Shown: in pieces, positions 1-6,856 of the stretch
Numbering within the stretch: the first letter of the stretch is position 1
Layout: each line of letters begins with the position of its first letter
Assembly (NCBI GenBank): GCA_030642225.1
Contig: DAOWOC010000007.1
Location: 1 to 12,047 of the forward strand
Source: Deltaproteobacteria bacterium
GTDB lineage: Bacteria; Desulfobacterota; DAOWOC01
Direction: 5' to 3'
DNA length: 12,047 bases
Notes under the pieces: model-generated
What the model was told of the DNA's origin: nothing
What the model saw: the letters and a program-made list of their open reading frames with translations, nothing else
Databases searched by the model: none
Program-made: the position numbers and the translations under genes

Positions 1-2285
1 GGGATTTCTTCAAGGTCAGACATATTTTCTTTTGGCAGAAGTATACGTTTTATCCCTGCCCGTTTAGCAGCGAGCATTTTTTCCTTTATCCCGCCTATAG
101 GTAAAATCCTGCCCCTTAATGATATCTCACCTGTCATAGCTATATTTGCATCAACCGGTATACCTGTGAAAAGAGAAATCAGCGCCGTAAAAATAGTAAC
201 GCCTGCAGAAGGGCCATCTTTAGATACGGCACCGGCTGGAACATGAATATGAATATCCTGTTTATCTAAAAAATCAGCGCTCAACCCATAAACATCATGA
301 TGTGAACGAATATAGGTTAAAGCCGCTTCAGCCGACTCCTTCATTACATCCCCGAGTTTACCCGTAAGCTTTAAATGCTTATTCCCAGGCATTTTTGCAG
401 CCTCTATAAACAGGATATCACCCCCGCTTGGTGTCCATGCAAGCCCAGTGGCAATACCAGGTTCCATTTTATGCTCAGCAGTCTCAGAATGAATTTTCAT
501 CGGGCCGAGATATTTTTTTAAATTTTTCATACCAATCTTAGCTTGATCTATTTCTCCTTCTACAATCTCTCTTGCAACACCTCTGCATAATGTTGCGATT
601 GTCCTCTCCAGATTTCTCAAACCAGCCTCCCTTGTATAATTATTTATAACTTTGGCAAGGGCGCTTTTATTTAATTTGAATTGTTTACCTGTAAGACCGT
701 GTTCTTTAATCTGCTTTGGGATAAGATACTTATTCGCAATATGAATTTTATCCTCTGTAGTATAACCGGGGATTTCAATAACCTCCATCCTGTCTAAAAG
801 CGGTGCAGGGATAGTATCATAAAAATTTGCCGTGGTTATAAACATGACCTTTGAAAGATCAAACCCGACATTAAGATAATGATCGATAAAATCATTATTC
901 TGCTCCGGGTCAAGGACTTCCAAAAGGGCTGAAGATGGATCTCCCCTGTAATCAGTACCGAGTTTATCTATCTCATCTAACATAAATACAGGATTATTCG
1001 AACCGCTTCTTTTTAAACCCTGGATAATCTTACCAGGCAATGCCCCGACATATGTACGTCTGTGCCCTCTGATCTCAGCTTCATCACGAATACCACCCAA
1101 AGAAATCCTGACAAATTTCCTCCCAAGCGCCCTTGCAATAGAACGCCCAAGAGAAGTTTTGCCTGTGCCGGGAGGCCCTATCAGACAAAGTATAGGCCCC
1201 TTCATATCATTTTTCAAATGTCTTACGGAAAGATATTCCAATATCCGCTTCTTTATACTGTCAAGGTCATAATGATCAGCATCCAGAATAACCCTTGCAT
1301 CTCTGACAGTTAAATTATCTTCAGTTGATTCATCCCACGGCAAATCAAGTATCCAGTCAAGATATGTCCTGCTGACAGTATATTCAGCTGATTGAGGAGA
1401 CATGCCGGACAGTCTCCCTAATTCTTTTTCTGCTTCTCCCATTGCCTCCTCGGAAAGCCCCTTTTTTTCAAGCCTTTCCCTGAGATTATTAATATCGCTT
1501 AATGTATCATCTTTTATACCAAGTTCCTTTTGAATCGCCTTAAGCTGTTCCTTAAGAAAATACTCCTTCTGGGTCTTATCCATTCCGCTTCTTACATCTT
1601 CCTGTATCTTATTTCCTAATTCAAGGATTTCAAGCTGATGGGTAAGCAGGACATTTATCTTATCAAGACGATCTTTAACATCAAAGGTCTCCATGATCTC
1701 CTGTTTTTCTTTTTTTGAAATATTCAAAATAGATGCAACCATATCTGCAAGCACACCGGGCTCTTCAATGTCCATTGCAGTTTGTTCAAAGTCACGTGGA
1801 AGATGTGGAGTTAACTCTAAAAGCCGCTTGAACTGATTTTTTATTGAAGTCGTCAATGCATCAATCTCAAGACCTTCAACATGATCATCCTTAAGTATGG
1901 TAACCTCTGCTTTAATATATGGTTTTTCCTCAATTATCCTGTCAAGCCTGATACGATTCATCCCCTGAACAGCTATACGCATCAAACTTTCATCCTGCTT
2001 GTTCATTTTAATGATAATAACAGATGTACCGACATGATAAATATCTTCAGATGATTCCACTTTATGGATTCCATCTTTTATCGCACATAGCGCAATCATC
2101 TGTCCGGTCTGCAAAACGTCATCCACAAGCTGAATAGACGATTTTTCATTAATAACAATGCCGGCCATCATCTTGGGAAACAAAACCATGTCACCTATGG
2201 GTATAACAGCGAATATTTTCTGTGGCGTCACTGCCTCAGCCGAAGTCTTTTCATTTATATCTTTAATGTTTTCCGAAGTAGACAT
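1..2285 (-). CDS. lon: ATP-dependent Lon protease (LonA type), C-terminus cut by window edge
   Basis: Lon is a cytosolic AAA+ serine protease that unfolds and degrades misfolded and some regulatory proteins. About 761 residues are visible, and the extreme C-terminus (probably a few tens of residues) lies beyond the left edge. The N-terminal LON substrate-binding domain comes first. The AAA+ module follows, with Walker A GPPGTGKT (Lys about 376) and Walker B FMLDEID (Asp-Glu about 437-438). The C-terminal protease domain has the catalytic serine in SKDGPSAG (about Ser693) and the catalytic lysine in GGIKEK (about Lys734). All these motifs are in one frame, so the gene appears intact. The residue before the KDGPSAG core is Ser, where many Lon proteins have Pro. 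The ATG at 2285 follows AAAGGGG at 5 bases. The gene lies 78 bp downstream of hsp20 on the same strand, consistent with a heat-shock operon. Confidence 0.97.
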   Translation of the reverse strand, partial: MSTSENIKDINEKTSAEAVTPQKIFAVIPIGDMVLFPKMMAGIVINEKSSIQLVDDVLQTGQMIALCAIKDGIHKVESSEDIYHVGTSVIIIKMNKQDESLMRIAVQGMNRIRLDRIIEEKPYIKAEVTILKDDHVEGLEIDALTTSIKNQFKRLLELTPHLPRDFEQTAMDIEEPGVLADMVASILNISKKEKQEIMETFDVKDRLDKINVLLTHQLEILELGNKIQEDVRSGMDKTQKEYFLKEQLKAIQKELGIKDDTLSDINNLRERLEKKGLSEEAMGEAEKELGRLSGMSPQSAEYTVSRTYLDWILDLPWDESTEDNLTVRDARVILDADHYDLDSIKKRILEYLSVRHLKNDMKGPILCLIGPPGTGKTSLGRSIARALGRKFVRISLGGIRDEAEIRGHRRTYVGALPGKIIQGLKRSGSNNPVFMLDEIDKLGTDYRGDPSSALLEVLDPEQNNDFIDHYLNVGFDLSKVMFITTANFYDTIPAPLLDRMEVIEIPGYTTEDKIHIANKYLIPKQIKEHGLTGKQFKLNKSALAKVINNYTREAGLRNLERTIATLCRGVAREIVEGEIDQAKIGMKNLKKYLGPMKIHSETAEHKMEPGIATGLAWTPSGGDILFIEAAKMPGNKHLKLTGKLGDVMKESAEAALTYIRSHHDVYGLSADFLDKQDIHIHVPAGAVSKDGPSAGVTIFTALISLFTGIPVDANIAMTGEISLRGRILPIGGIKEKMLAAKRAGIKRILLPKENMSDLEEI

Positions 2286-2363
2286 ATTGACCCCTTTATA
2301 TTTATTGTTTAGCACTCATAATTTGTAAAAAATCATCGGGATTGTACCGAAAGATTCTTTTCA

Positions 2364-2774
2364 TTAGAAAAATTTCTTAGGAAGAATAATTGACAAATAA
2401 CCATTATTATAAGTTGCAGATACAGACTCAACAATCAAACTATCAGGCAATTTAAAAATCCTTTCAAATTTACCATGGCTTATCTCTAACTGGAGAAGAC
2501 GCTTATTTTTAAATATCCGTGATCTTCTCATCCCTTTAACCTTTACCAGGTCTCCGGCTATGGTAATCTCAATATCCTCTTTTTTAACACCTGCCAGGTC
2601 AATCATCATAATATATTCCCTGTGATCCTCAAAAATATCTGTCGGGGGAGCCCATATGCCATCTTTCATTAATAGACCCGGCCCTAATATATCTGTAAAA
2701 TTTGCAAGCATACGGTGCATTTGCCGTTGCATCTCTTCCAGCTCTTTGCTTAATTTTATAGCTATCTGATCCAT
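2364..2774 (-). CDS. Small heat shock protein, Hsp20/alpha-crystallin family (short form)
   Basis: This ATP-independent chaperone of 136 residues would hold unfolding proteins in the cytosol. Residues 1-40 form a charged, probably helical N-terminal arm. The alpha-crystallin domain covers about residues 44-134, with the family pattern DIFEDHREYIMMIDLAGV early and the A-x4-G-x-L signature (ATYNNGYL, about 120-127) near the end. The protein stops at PKKFF, directly after the last beta strand. It therefore lacks the C-terminal tail with an I-x-I motif that many family members use for oligomer assembly. I chose the ATG at 2774 because GGAGG sits 5 bases before it. A TTG 18 bases further upstream would place that ribosome binding site inside the coding sequence. 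It precedes lon on the same strand, so chaperone and protease may be co-induced. Confidence 0.93.
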   Translation of the reverse strand: MDQIAIKLSKELEEMQRQMHRMLANFTDILGPGLLMKDGIWAPPTDIFEDHREYIMMIDLAGVKKEDIEITIAGDLVKVKGMRRSRIFKNKRLLQLEISHGKFERIFKLPDSLIVESVSATYNNGYLSIILPKKFF

Positions 2775-2779
2775 TGCTT

Positions 2780-2784
2780 CCTCC
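2780..2784 (-). promoter_or_regulatory. Ribosome binding site fixing the hsp20 start
   Basis: GGAGG on the minus strand lies 5 bases upstream of the ATG at 2774. Its position supports that ATG over the in-frame TTG at 2792, because the motif would otherwise be coding sequence. Confidence 0.75.
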
Positions 2785-2846
2785 AAGCTCAATCAACTCT
2801 TATAATATTTTAAATTTTAAAAACCGATTATAAATATTTATAATTA

Positions 2847-2875
2847 ATTATAATTTTAAATATTATCCACTTCAA
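2847..2875 (-). promoter_or_regulatory. Candidate sigma70-type promoter for hsp20-lon
   Basis: On the minus strand, TTGAAG (2870-2875) is separated by exactly 17 bases from a perfect TATAAT (2847-2852), about 70 bases upstream of the hsp20 start. The region is very AT-rich, so a chance TATAAT is possible, but the -35 match and spacing are good. I saw no sigma32-type CTTGAAA/CCCCAT pair. Confidence 0.45.
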
Positions 2876-2891
2876 TAATTAATTAACTTTT

Positions 2892-3737
2892 TCAACAAAT
2901 ATTAAATCCTTCCAGCTTTTTAATGACCTTAGAAATAACCCAGTTTGGAGTAGAAGCCCCTGCAGAAACACCTACCGTCCTTATATTTTCAAAATCCCCT
3001 GAATTTAATTCATCCGATCTTTCAATATGGAAAATAGTATGATTCAACTCAAGAGCAATATCAACCAGTCTTCTTGTATTCCCACTATTCCTGCCGCCGA
3101 CAATAATAATTGCCTCAGCTTTCCTTGACAGCTCCCTAACATCATTTTGACGCCTGTAAGTTGAATTACAAATAGTATTTTTTATCCTCGCATCCGGCCA
3201 TCTTTTAATGACTTCGTCTTTAACAGCATTAAAAACCACCTCATTCTGGGTAGTCTGAGAAATCAGAAATACCTTATCAAAAAAAGGCATGCTTTTAATC
3301 TGTTCAGGCAATGCAACCACCTCAACAGGCCCTTTGGCATGGCCGACTATCCCTGTAACTTCAGGATGATCAAGCTCACCCACTATAATAACAGCATAAT
3401 TTTTTTTACTGAAATTTAAAACCAATCGCTGAACCATAGTAACCTTTGGACAGGTAGCATCCAAAATTTTAAACCCTGCTTCTTTTATTTCAGATTTAAC
3501 AGACAGGGGAACACCATGTGCCCTGATAACAATAGTTGATCCTGGCTCACAATCCCTTAGATCACTTAAAGGCTTTATTCCCTTTTGTTCCAGAAAATCA
3601 ATCACCTGTGGATTATGAATCAATGGCCCATGCGTATATATGTGCCCTTTTTTTGTTTTCAATTCATTCATAACAGCATCAAGCGCTCTTCTGACCCCCA
3701 TGCAGAAGCCAGCGCTATCAGCCAGTATAATCCGCAT
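2892..3737 (-). CDS. ispH: 4-hydroxy-3-methylbut-2-enyl diphosphate reductase
   Basis: IspH (LytB) catalyses the last step of the MEP pathway, reducing HMBPP to IPP and DMAPP with an oxygen-sensitive iron-sulfur cluster in the cytosol. The 281-residue length is normal for the short bacterial form. The three cluster cysteines are visible: Cys12 in GFCMGVRRALD, Cys96 in DATCPKV, and Cys190 in TICNSTYRRQ. Substrate-binding residues are also present: His41 in LIHNPQ, His74 in RAHGV, His124 and Glu126 in DHPEVTG, the QTT at 161-163, the GGRNSGNT loop at 214-221, and the serine of VSAGAS near 258. The ATG at 3737 has GGAG about 10 bases upstream, inside the end of dusB. The two genes overlap by 20 bp in different frames, which points to co-transcription and possibly translational coupling. 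Confidence 0.98.
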   Translation of the reverse strand: MRIILADSAGFCMGVRRALDAVMNELKTKKGHIYTHGPLIHNPQVIDFLEQKGIKPLSDLRDCEPGSTIVIRAHGVPLSVKSEIKEAGFKILDATCPKVTMVQRLVLNFSKKNYAVIIVGELDHPEVTGIVGHAKGPVEVVALPEQIKSMPFFDKVFLISQTTQNEVVFNAVKDEVIKRWPDARIKNTICNSTYRRQNDVRELSRKAEAIIIVGGRNSGNTRRLVDIALELNHTIFHIERSDELNSGDFENIRTVGVSAGASTPNWVISKVIKKLEGFNIC

Positions 3738-4731
3738 TCACACTATCTCCTATTAATTTTTTATACTCTTTAATAAGTCTCAATATATCATTTATAGATT
3801 GTGTCATATTTAAATTACAACGAAAATTTTTTACATTTTTAAAACCCTTAACATACCACGGCAACACTGTCCTTGCCATTTTAACCGCCCTTTTAGAACC
3901 AAAAATTGATTCCAGATGATTTATATGATCCTTCATTGTCATAAATATCTCTTCATAATCCGGATACACAGGAGTTCTTTTATTTAACAACGAGGCTATC
4001 TGTCCGAATATCCATGGATTTCCAAGCGCAGCGCGACCTATCATTAAACCAGCGCATTTGGAATTCACGAGCAAAGTTGCTGCATCATGAATATTATTTA
4101 TATCTCCATTGCCTATTACCGGTATATTAACTTCATTTGCCACCTGTTCAATGACTGACCAGTCGGCTGTTCCGGAAAATTTCTGCACAGCGCTCCTGGC
4201 ATGGACTGCAATTGCTGAAACCCCTGATGCTTCAGCATACTTGGATAATTCAAGGCATGCTTCTGGATTATTCCACCCGATTCGCATCTTAACCGTAACA
4301 GGGATAGAGACCCCACCCGCAACAGCAGCTATTATTTCCCTTGCTCTTATCAAGTCATTGAGAAGGGCGGCCCCTGCTCCATTTTTAACTACCTTTCTGA
4401 CAGGACACCCCATATTAATATCAATAATCATAGCGCCGTTTTTTTCCAGTATTTTTGCTGCACCAGCCATGATTTCAGGCGATGAACCGAAAATTTGAAT
4501 TGAAAAAAAATATTCGTATTTATCAGACTTTAATAATTCAAATGTTTTATGACTGTTCTGCACCAGACCATTAGCGCTCACCATCTCACTTACAACCAGA
4601 CCGGCCCCATGCATTCTGCAAAGATTTCTAAAAGGCAAATTTGTCAACCCTGCCATAGGAGCCAGGACCAAAGGCGGATCAATCAAATAAGAACCAATAT
4701 AAAATTTTCTTATACTATTTGTCAGTTTCAT
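3718..4731 (-). CDS. dusB: tRNA-dihydrouridine synthase, DusB-like
   Basis: This FMN-dependent enzyme uses NADPH to reduce specific uridines in tRNA to dihydrouridine. The protein is 337 residues, normal for the family. The TIM-barrel FMN site begins with LAPMAGLTNLPFR (about 23-35). The catalytic cysteine is Cys109 in DINMGCPVRKVVKNGAGAAL. The phosphate-binding strands carry VTVKMRIGW (about 146-153), VHARS, and IGNGDI followed by IGRAALGNPWIF (about 231-242). The C-terminal helical domain carries the RNA-binding surface. The assignment to the DusB branch rests on overall motif similarity and is less certain than the family call. No Shine-Dalgarno sequence precedes the ATG at 4731: the leader there is A-rich and made of a tandem 14-bp repeat. 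It is the first gene of the minus-strand run and overlaps ispH. Confidence 0.94.
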   Translation of the reverse strand: MKLTNSIRKFYIGSYLIDPPLVLAPMAGLTNLPFRNLCRMHGAGLVVSEMVSANGLVQNSHKTFELLKSDKYEYFFSIQIFGSSPEIMAGAAKILEKNGAMIIDINMGCPVRKVVKNGAGAALLNDLIRAREIIAAVAGGVSIPVTVKMRIGWNNPEACLELSKYAEASGVSAIAVHARSAVQKFSGTADWSVIEQVANEVNIPVIGNGDINNIHDAATLLVNSKCAGLMIGRAALGNPWIFGQIASLLNKRTPVYPDYEEIFMTMKDHINHLESIFGSKRAVKMARTVLPWYVKGFKNVKNFRCNLNMTQSINDILRLIKEYKKLIGDSVNADYTG

Positions 4732-4732
4732 A

Positions 4733-4760
4733 ATTTTTTTTAATCTATTTTTTTTAATCT
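4733..4760. repeat. Tandem 14-bp direct repeat next to the dusB start
   Basis: Two identical copies of ATTTTTTTTAATCT (4733-4746 and 4747-4760) lie immediately upstream of the dusB ATG. On the dusB mRNA they give an A-rich, unstructured leader with no Shine-Dalgarno sequence. The eight-base T runs could vary in length by slippage. Confidence 0.8.
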
Positions 4761-4856
4761 ATTATTAAATTTCAGTTATTTTCCATACAAATTCATATAA
4801 TCCATTTTTTTGATTTAACTCGACATTAATACACAATTTTGATAAATATTGAAAGT

Positions 4857-4954
4857 GGAAGTGGATAGCTCACTGGTTGGGCTCCCGGACTTCAAAACCG
4901 GTGTGCCGGGCTAAAACCCCGGTAGGTGGGTTCGATTCCCATGCACTTCCGCCA
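4857..4954 (+). tRNA. selC: tRNA-Sec (anticodon UCA)
   Basis: The gene is 98 nt including the encoded CCA. The anticodon TCA is at 4892-4894 in a CTTCAAA loop, the bacterial tRNA-Sec context. Acceptor GGAAGTG (4857-4863) pairs with CACTTCC (4944-4950), followed by discriminator G and CCA. The long variable arm is a GC-rich hairpin (CCGGG/CCCGG with extra outer pairs, about 4905-4922). The T arm is GTGGG-TTCGATT-CCCAT. Together these identify a selenocysteine tRNA and exclude a serine or leucine tRNA. Two positions depart from ideal pairing: the eighth acceptor pair is G-G, and the innermost anticodon-stem pair is A-A. A run of eight T follows the CCA closely and may assist termination. The gene implies SelA/SelB and selenoproteins elsewhere; I found no Sec-encoding UGA in this window. 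Confidence 0.95.
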
Positions 4955-4971
4955 TAAATTTTTTTTATAAC

Positions 4972-5001
4972 TTGCTATCTTATAATAAATGGCATTATAA
5001 T
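4972..5001 (+). promoter_or_regulatory. Candidate promoter upstream of the mltD-like gene
   Basis: TTGCTA (4972-4977) and TATAAT (4996-5001) are separated by 18 bases, 46 bases upstream of the ATG at 5048 and just after the tRNA-Sec gene. The -10 is perfect and the -35 is moderate. The sequence is AT-rich, so this is only suggestive. Confidence 0.35.
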
Positions 5002-5047
5002 TGCTTTTATTAAAATTAAACAATAATCATATAAACTGAGGGTATCC

Positions 5048-5908
5048 ATGAATTTCAGACCTTTATTTTTTATATTTATTATTATATTTCTAACCAATTG
5101 CTCAAAAAATATAATAAATTCACAGGATCCAATCAATTCTGTCACTGAAAATAAATTTTCCATTGAAGAATTATTCTTATCTGATATGGAAGAGCCGGAT
5201 GAATTTCAGATAACAGAACTCCTGCCAAAAGAAATGTTGGATGATAATATTGACATCCAGCTCTCCAAAGAAGAAATAGATAATTTCAATACTATCTTTA
5301 ATAATGGGCCAAGCTATGACATTCCACTTGTAATGAATAGCAAGGTGGAACATATGATACATTATTTCCAGACAACATGCCATAAAACATTTGCCTTATG
5401 GCTTTCCCGTTCAGGGAGATATATTCCTGTAATGCAACAAATTTTAAAAGAATATGGCCTTCCTCAGGATCTTATTTATGTAGCGCTTATTGAAAGCGGT
5501 TTCAGCCCAAGGGCCTATTCAAGATCCCATGCTTCAGGGATTTGGCAATTTATTTCAGCAACAGGCAGAAGATATGGCTTAAAAAATAACTGGTGGCATG
5601 ACCAGAGGAGAGACCCTATACTTGCCTGTCATGCTGCTGCAAAATATTTTTCAGACCTGTATGGTGAATTTAATGACTGGTATCTTGCCATGGCCGCATA
5701 TAATGCCGGAGAAGGCAAAATCAGAAGAGGTCTTAAACGCTATAAATCAAAAGATTTCTGGGAACTTTCAAAATACCGATATCTTAAACGTGAGACAAAA
5801 CAATATGTTCCCAAAATCCTTGCTGCTATGGTGATAGCCAAGGATCCTGAAAAATACGGATTCTATAACATTGAATACCAGCAGCCCTTAATTTATGATG
5901 AAATTTAG
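5048..5908 (+). CDS. mltD: Lytic transglycosylase lipoprotein, catalytic part of MltD-like protein
   Basis: This open 286-residue segment cleaves peptidoglycan between MurNAc and GlcNAc if expressed, forming anhydro-muropeptides in the periplasm. Residues 1-17 are a hydrophobic signal with lipobox L-T-N-C (Cys18), so the product should be a lipoprotein. Residues 19-95 are an acidic linker region. The SLT domain spans about 125-235. Its catalytic glutamate is Glu149 in ALIESGF, followed by SGIWQFISATGRRYGL (about 163-178) and AYNAGEG (about 217-223), all typical of the MltD/Slt family. The ATG at 5048 has GAGG about 8 bases upstream. The sequence ends prematurely at a TAG just after the SLT domain, where family members continue into LysM repeats. 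If translated as is, the enzyme would keep its active site but lose its peptidoglycan-binding repeats. Confidence 0.9.
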   Translation: MNFRPLFFIFIIIFLTNCSKNIINSQDPINSVTENKFSIEELFLSDMEEPDEFQITELLPKEMLDDNIDIQLSKEEIDNFNTIFNNGPSYDIPLVMNSKVEHMIHYFQTTCHKTFALWLSRSGRYIPVMQQILKEYGLPQDLIYVALIESGFSPRAYSRSHASGIWQFISATGRRYGLKNNWWHDQRRDPILACHAAAKYFSDLYGEFNDWYLAMAAYNAGEGKIRRGLKRYKSKDFWELSKYRYLKRETKQYVPKILAAMVIAKDPEKYGFYNIEYQQPLIYDEI

Positions 5909-6312
5909 TACCCGAATGTACGGATATCAGACAAATTGCAAAAATTACTGACATTTCATATAAAGAGATAAAAAAGCTAAATCCTTCTTTACGTCGGTGG
6001 TGTACCCCGCCAAAATTCAATTCATACTCAATTAAATTGCCTGTTGGAAAAGGAGAAATCCTGGCAAATCAAATTGACAAATTAAAAAAAGCGCCCAAAA
6101 TAGTATTTAAACGACATTATGTAAGACAGGGTGAAACGCTTTCCTTAATAAGCAAACGCTATAAAACTTCAGTATGGGCAATAATGGATCTTAATCATAT
6201 CAGGAGCGCAAAAAGGTTAAGAGCAGGGAAGGCTATTCTAATTCCAATACCAAACTATCCCATGGGGAAAGAAGGCTTTAGCATCCGCTATTTCAAAGAC
6301 ACCTGCATATAA
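5902..6312 (+). pseudogene. Frameshifted middle fragment of mltD: linker and LysM domain 1
   Basis: This segment is open in the frame one base behind the catalytic part and has no ATG; a TTG at 6037 is the only plausible internal start, and it has GAAAA rather than a convincing binding site around it. The translation begins LVPECTDIRQIAKITD, a sensible continuation of the upstream protein. It includes a LysM domain near 6115-6249 with the typical YVRQGETLSLISKRY opening and LRAGKAILIPI ending. LysM domains bind GlcNAc-containing glycan in peptidoglycan. The reading ends at TAA 6310-6312, beyond the point where it leaves domain-like sequence. I infer it is part of the mltD locus and not an independent gene. 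Confidence 0.7.
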
Positions 6313-6739
6313 GTCAAAGGCATCAAAACGTATACTCAGCAATAAAAATGGGACATATAAAATCAGACGTGGGGATAATTTATGGAGCATTGCTAACAGA
6401 TATAACATTTCAATTGAAGATATTATGATTGCAAACAATCTCTCATCAACTATTTTAAGACCGGGTAATGTTTTAAAAATTCCTGCAAAAGGAGTTAAAC
6501 TGAAAAACCAGTCTATTGTAATAGCAAGTAATACCTCCACTGATAAATCTTATAAAAAATTATTAAATAAGAAAAAAGGTCGATCAAAGCTCACATACAA
6601 GGTACGCCATGGCGATACACTGTGGGATATTGCCCAGCAATACGGCGTCACGGTAACCGAATTAAAGAAATGGAACTCTTTAAACTCCAGAGGAAAAATT
6701 TACCCTGGTGACATGCTTACATTACGGGTAATTTTTTAA
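6242..6739 (+). pseudogene. Frameshifted C-terminal fragment of mltD: LysM domains 2 and 3
   Basis: This segment is back in the frame of the catalytic part and is open from 6242 to the TAA at 6737-6739. A basic, serine- and lysine-rich linker comes first (about 6270-6349). LysM 2 follows (YKIRRGDNLWSIANRY to LRPGNVLKIP, about 6350-6484). After a second basic linker comes LysM 3 (YKVRHGDTLWDIAQQY to IYPGDMLTL, about 6593-6733), ending the protein. The first in-frame ATG (6425) lies in the middle of LysM 2, so independent translation would make a truncated domain. The sequence shows no other damage, which fits a recent frameshift or an assembly error. Confidence 0.72.
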
Positions 6740-6770
6740 TGCAACAACCCCTTTTTATCCTTTTTTATCC

Positions 6771-6799
6771 TTGACTTTTAAACCTTCCTAAACTATTAA
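6771..6799 (+). promoter_or_regulatory. Candidate aprBA promoter
   Basis: TTGACT (6771-6776) and TATTAA (6794-6799) are separated by exactly 17 bases. This predicts a transcript start near 6806 and an untranslated leader of about 200 nt before aprB. The -35 matches the sigma70 consensus at five of six positions and the -10 at four of six. Confidence 0.5.
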
Positions 6800-6817
6800 T
6801 TGTTCAAAAAAGCACAA
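6800..6817 (+). promoter_or_regulatory. Rex-like operator at the predicted aprBA transcript start
   Basis: TTGTTCAAAAAAGCACAA is an imperfect inverted repeat with the Rex layout (TTGTKAA-N4-TTMACAA): the outer TTGT and ACAA are intact and the inner bases are degenerate. It abuts the candidate -10 and covers the predicted start, where a repressor would act. Rex is an NADH-sensing repressor known to control sulfate-reduction genes in Desulfovibrio. Its use here is inference from one site. Confidence 0.3.
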
Positions 6818-6856
6818 GATGCAATTTAATAATTATTATTTCTCAAATAAGGGCAA

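Larger units (their letters stand above)
5048..6739 (+). pseudogene. mltD: mltD-type lytic transglycosylase with three LysM repeats, broken by two compensating frameshifts
   Basis: Read as one locus, this would encode a membrane-bound murein transglycosylase of about 563 residues: lipoprotein signal, SLT catalytic domain, then three LysM domains. The first segment ends at TAG 5906-5908. The following sequence continues the protein in the -1 frame (open from 5902), so one base, probably a T in the AAATTTA tract, appears to be missing. That frame carries LysM 1 (about 6115-6249) and stops at 6312. LysM 2 (about 6350-6484) and LysM 3 (about 6593-6733) are back in the original frame, open from 6242, which implies one extra base between 6242 and 6312, perhaps in CCATGGGGAAAGAAGG. 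The two shifts cancel and the total length is a multiple of three. Either the gene decayed recently or the assembly has two indel errors. All three frames still encode good domain sequence, so decay, if real, is recent. Confidence 0.8.

Noticed and set aside
2309..2317. CIRCE operator for HrcA upstream of lon
   Set aside because: Only the GAGTGCTAA arm is present; the bases nine further upstream do not resemble TTAGCACTC, so I list it as a half-site curiosity, not as a regulatory feature.
4109..4498. 129-residue plus-strand reading frame
   Set aside because: It is antisense to the catalytic core of dusB, has no ribosome binding site and no recognisable domain; a shadow frame.
4732..5047. Integration site or genomic island at the tRNA-Sec gene
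   Set aside because: No integrase, no repeated tRNA 3' end and no change of gene type were seen on either side within the window.
5898..5912. Programmed -1 ribosomal frameshift at AAATTTA joining the transglycosylase and LysM parts
   Set aside because: In the zero frame the heptamer is split AA-ATT-TA, not A-AAT-TTA, so the P-site tRNA could not re-pair well, and a second shift of opposite sign would still be needed downstream. Mutation or sequence error is simpler.
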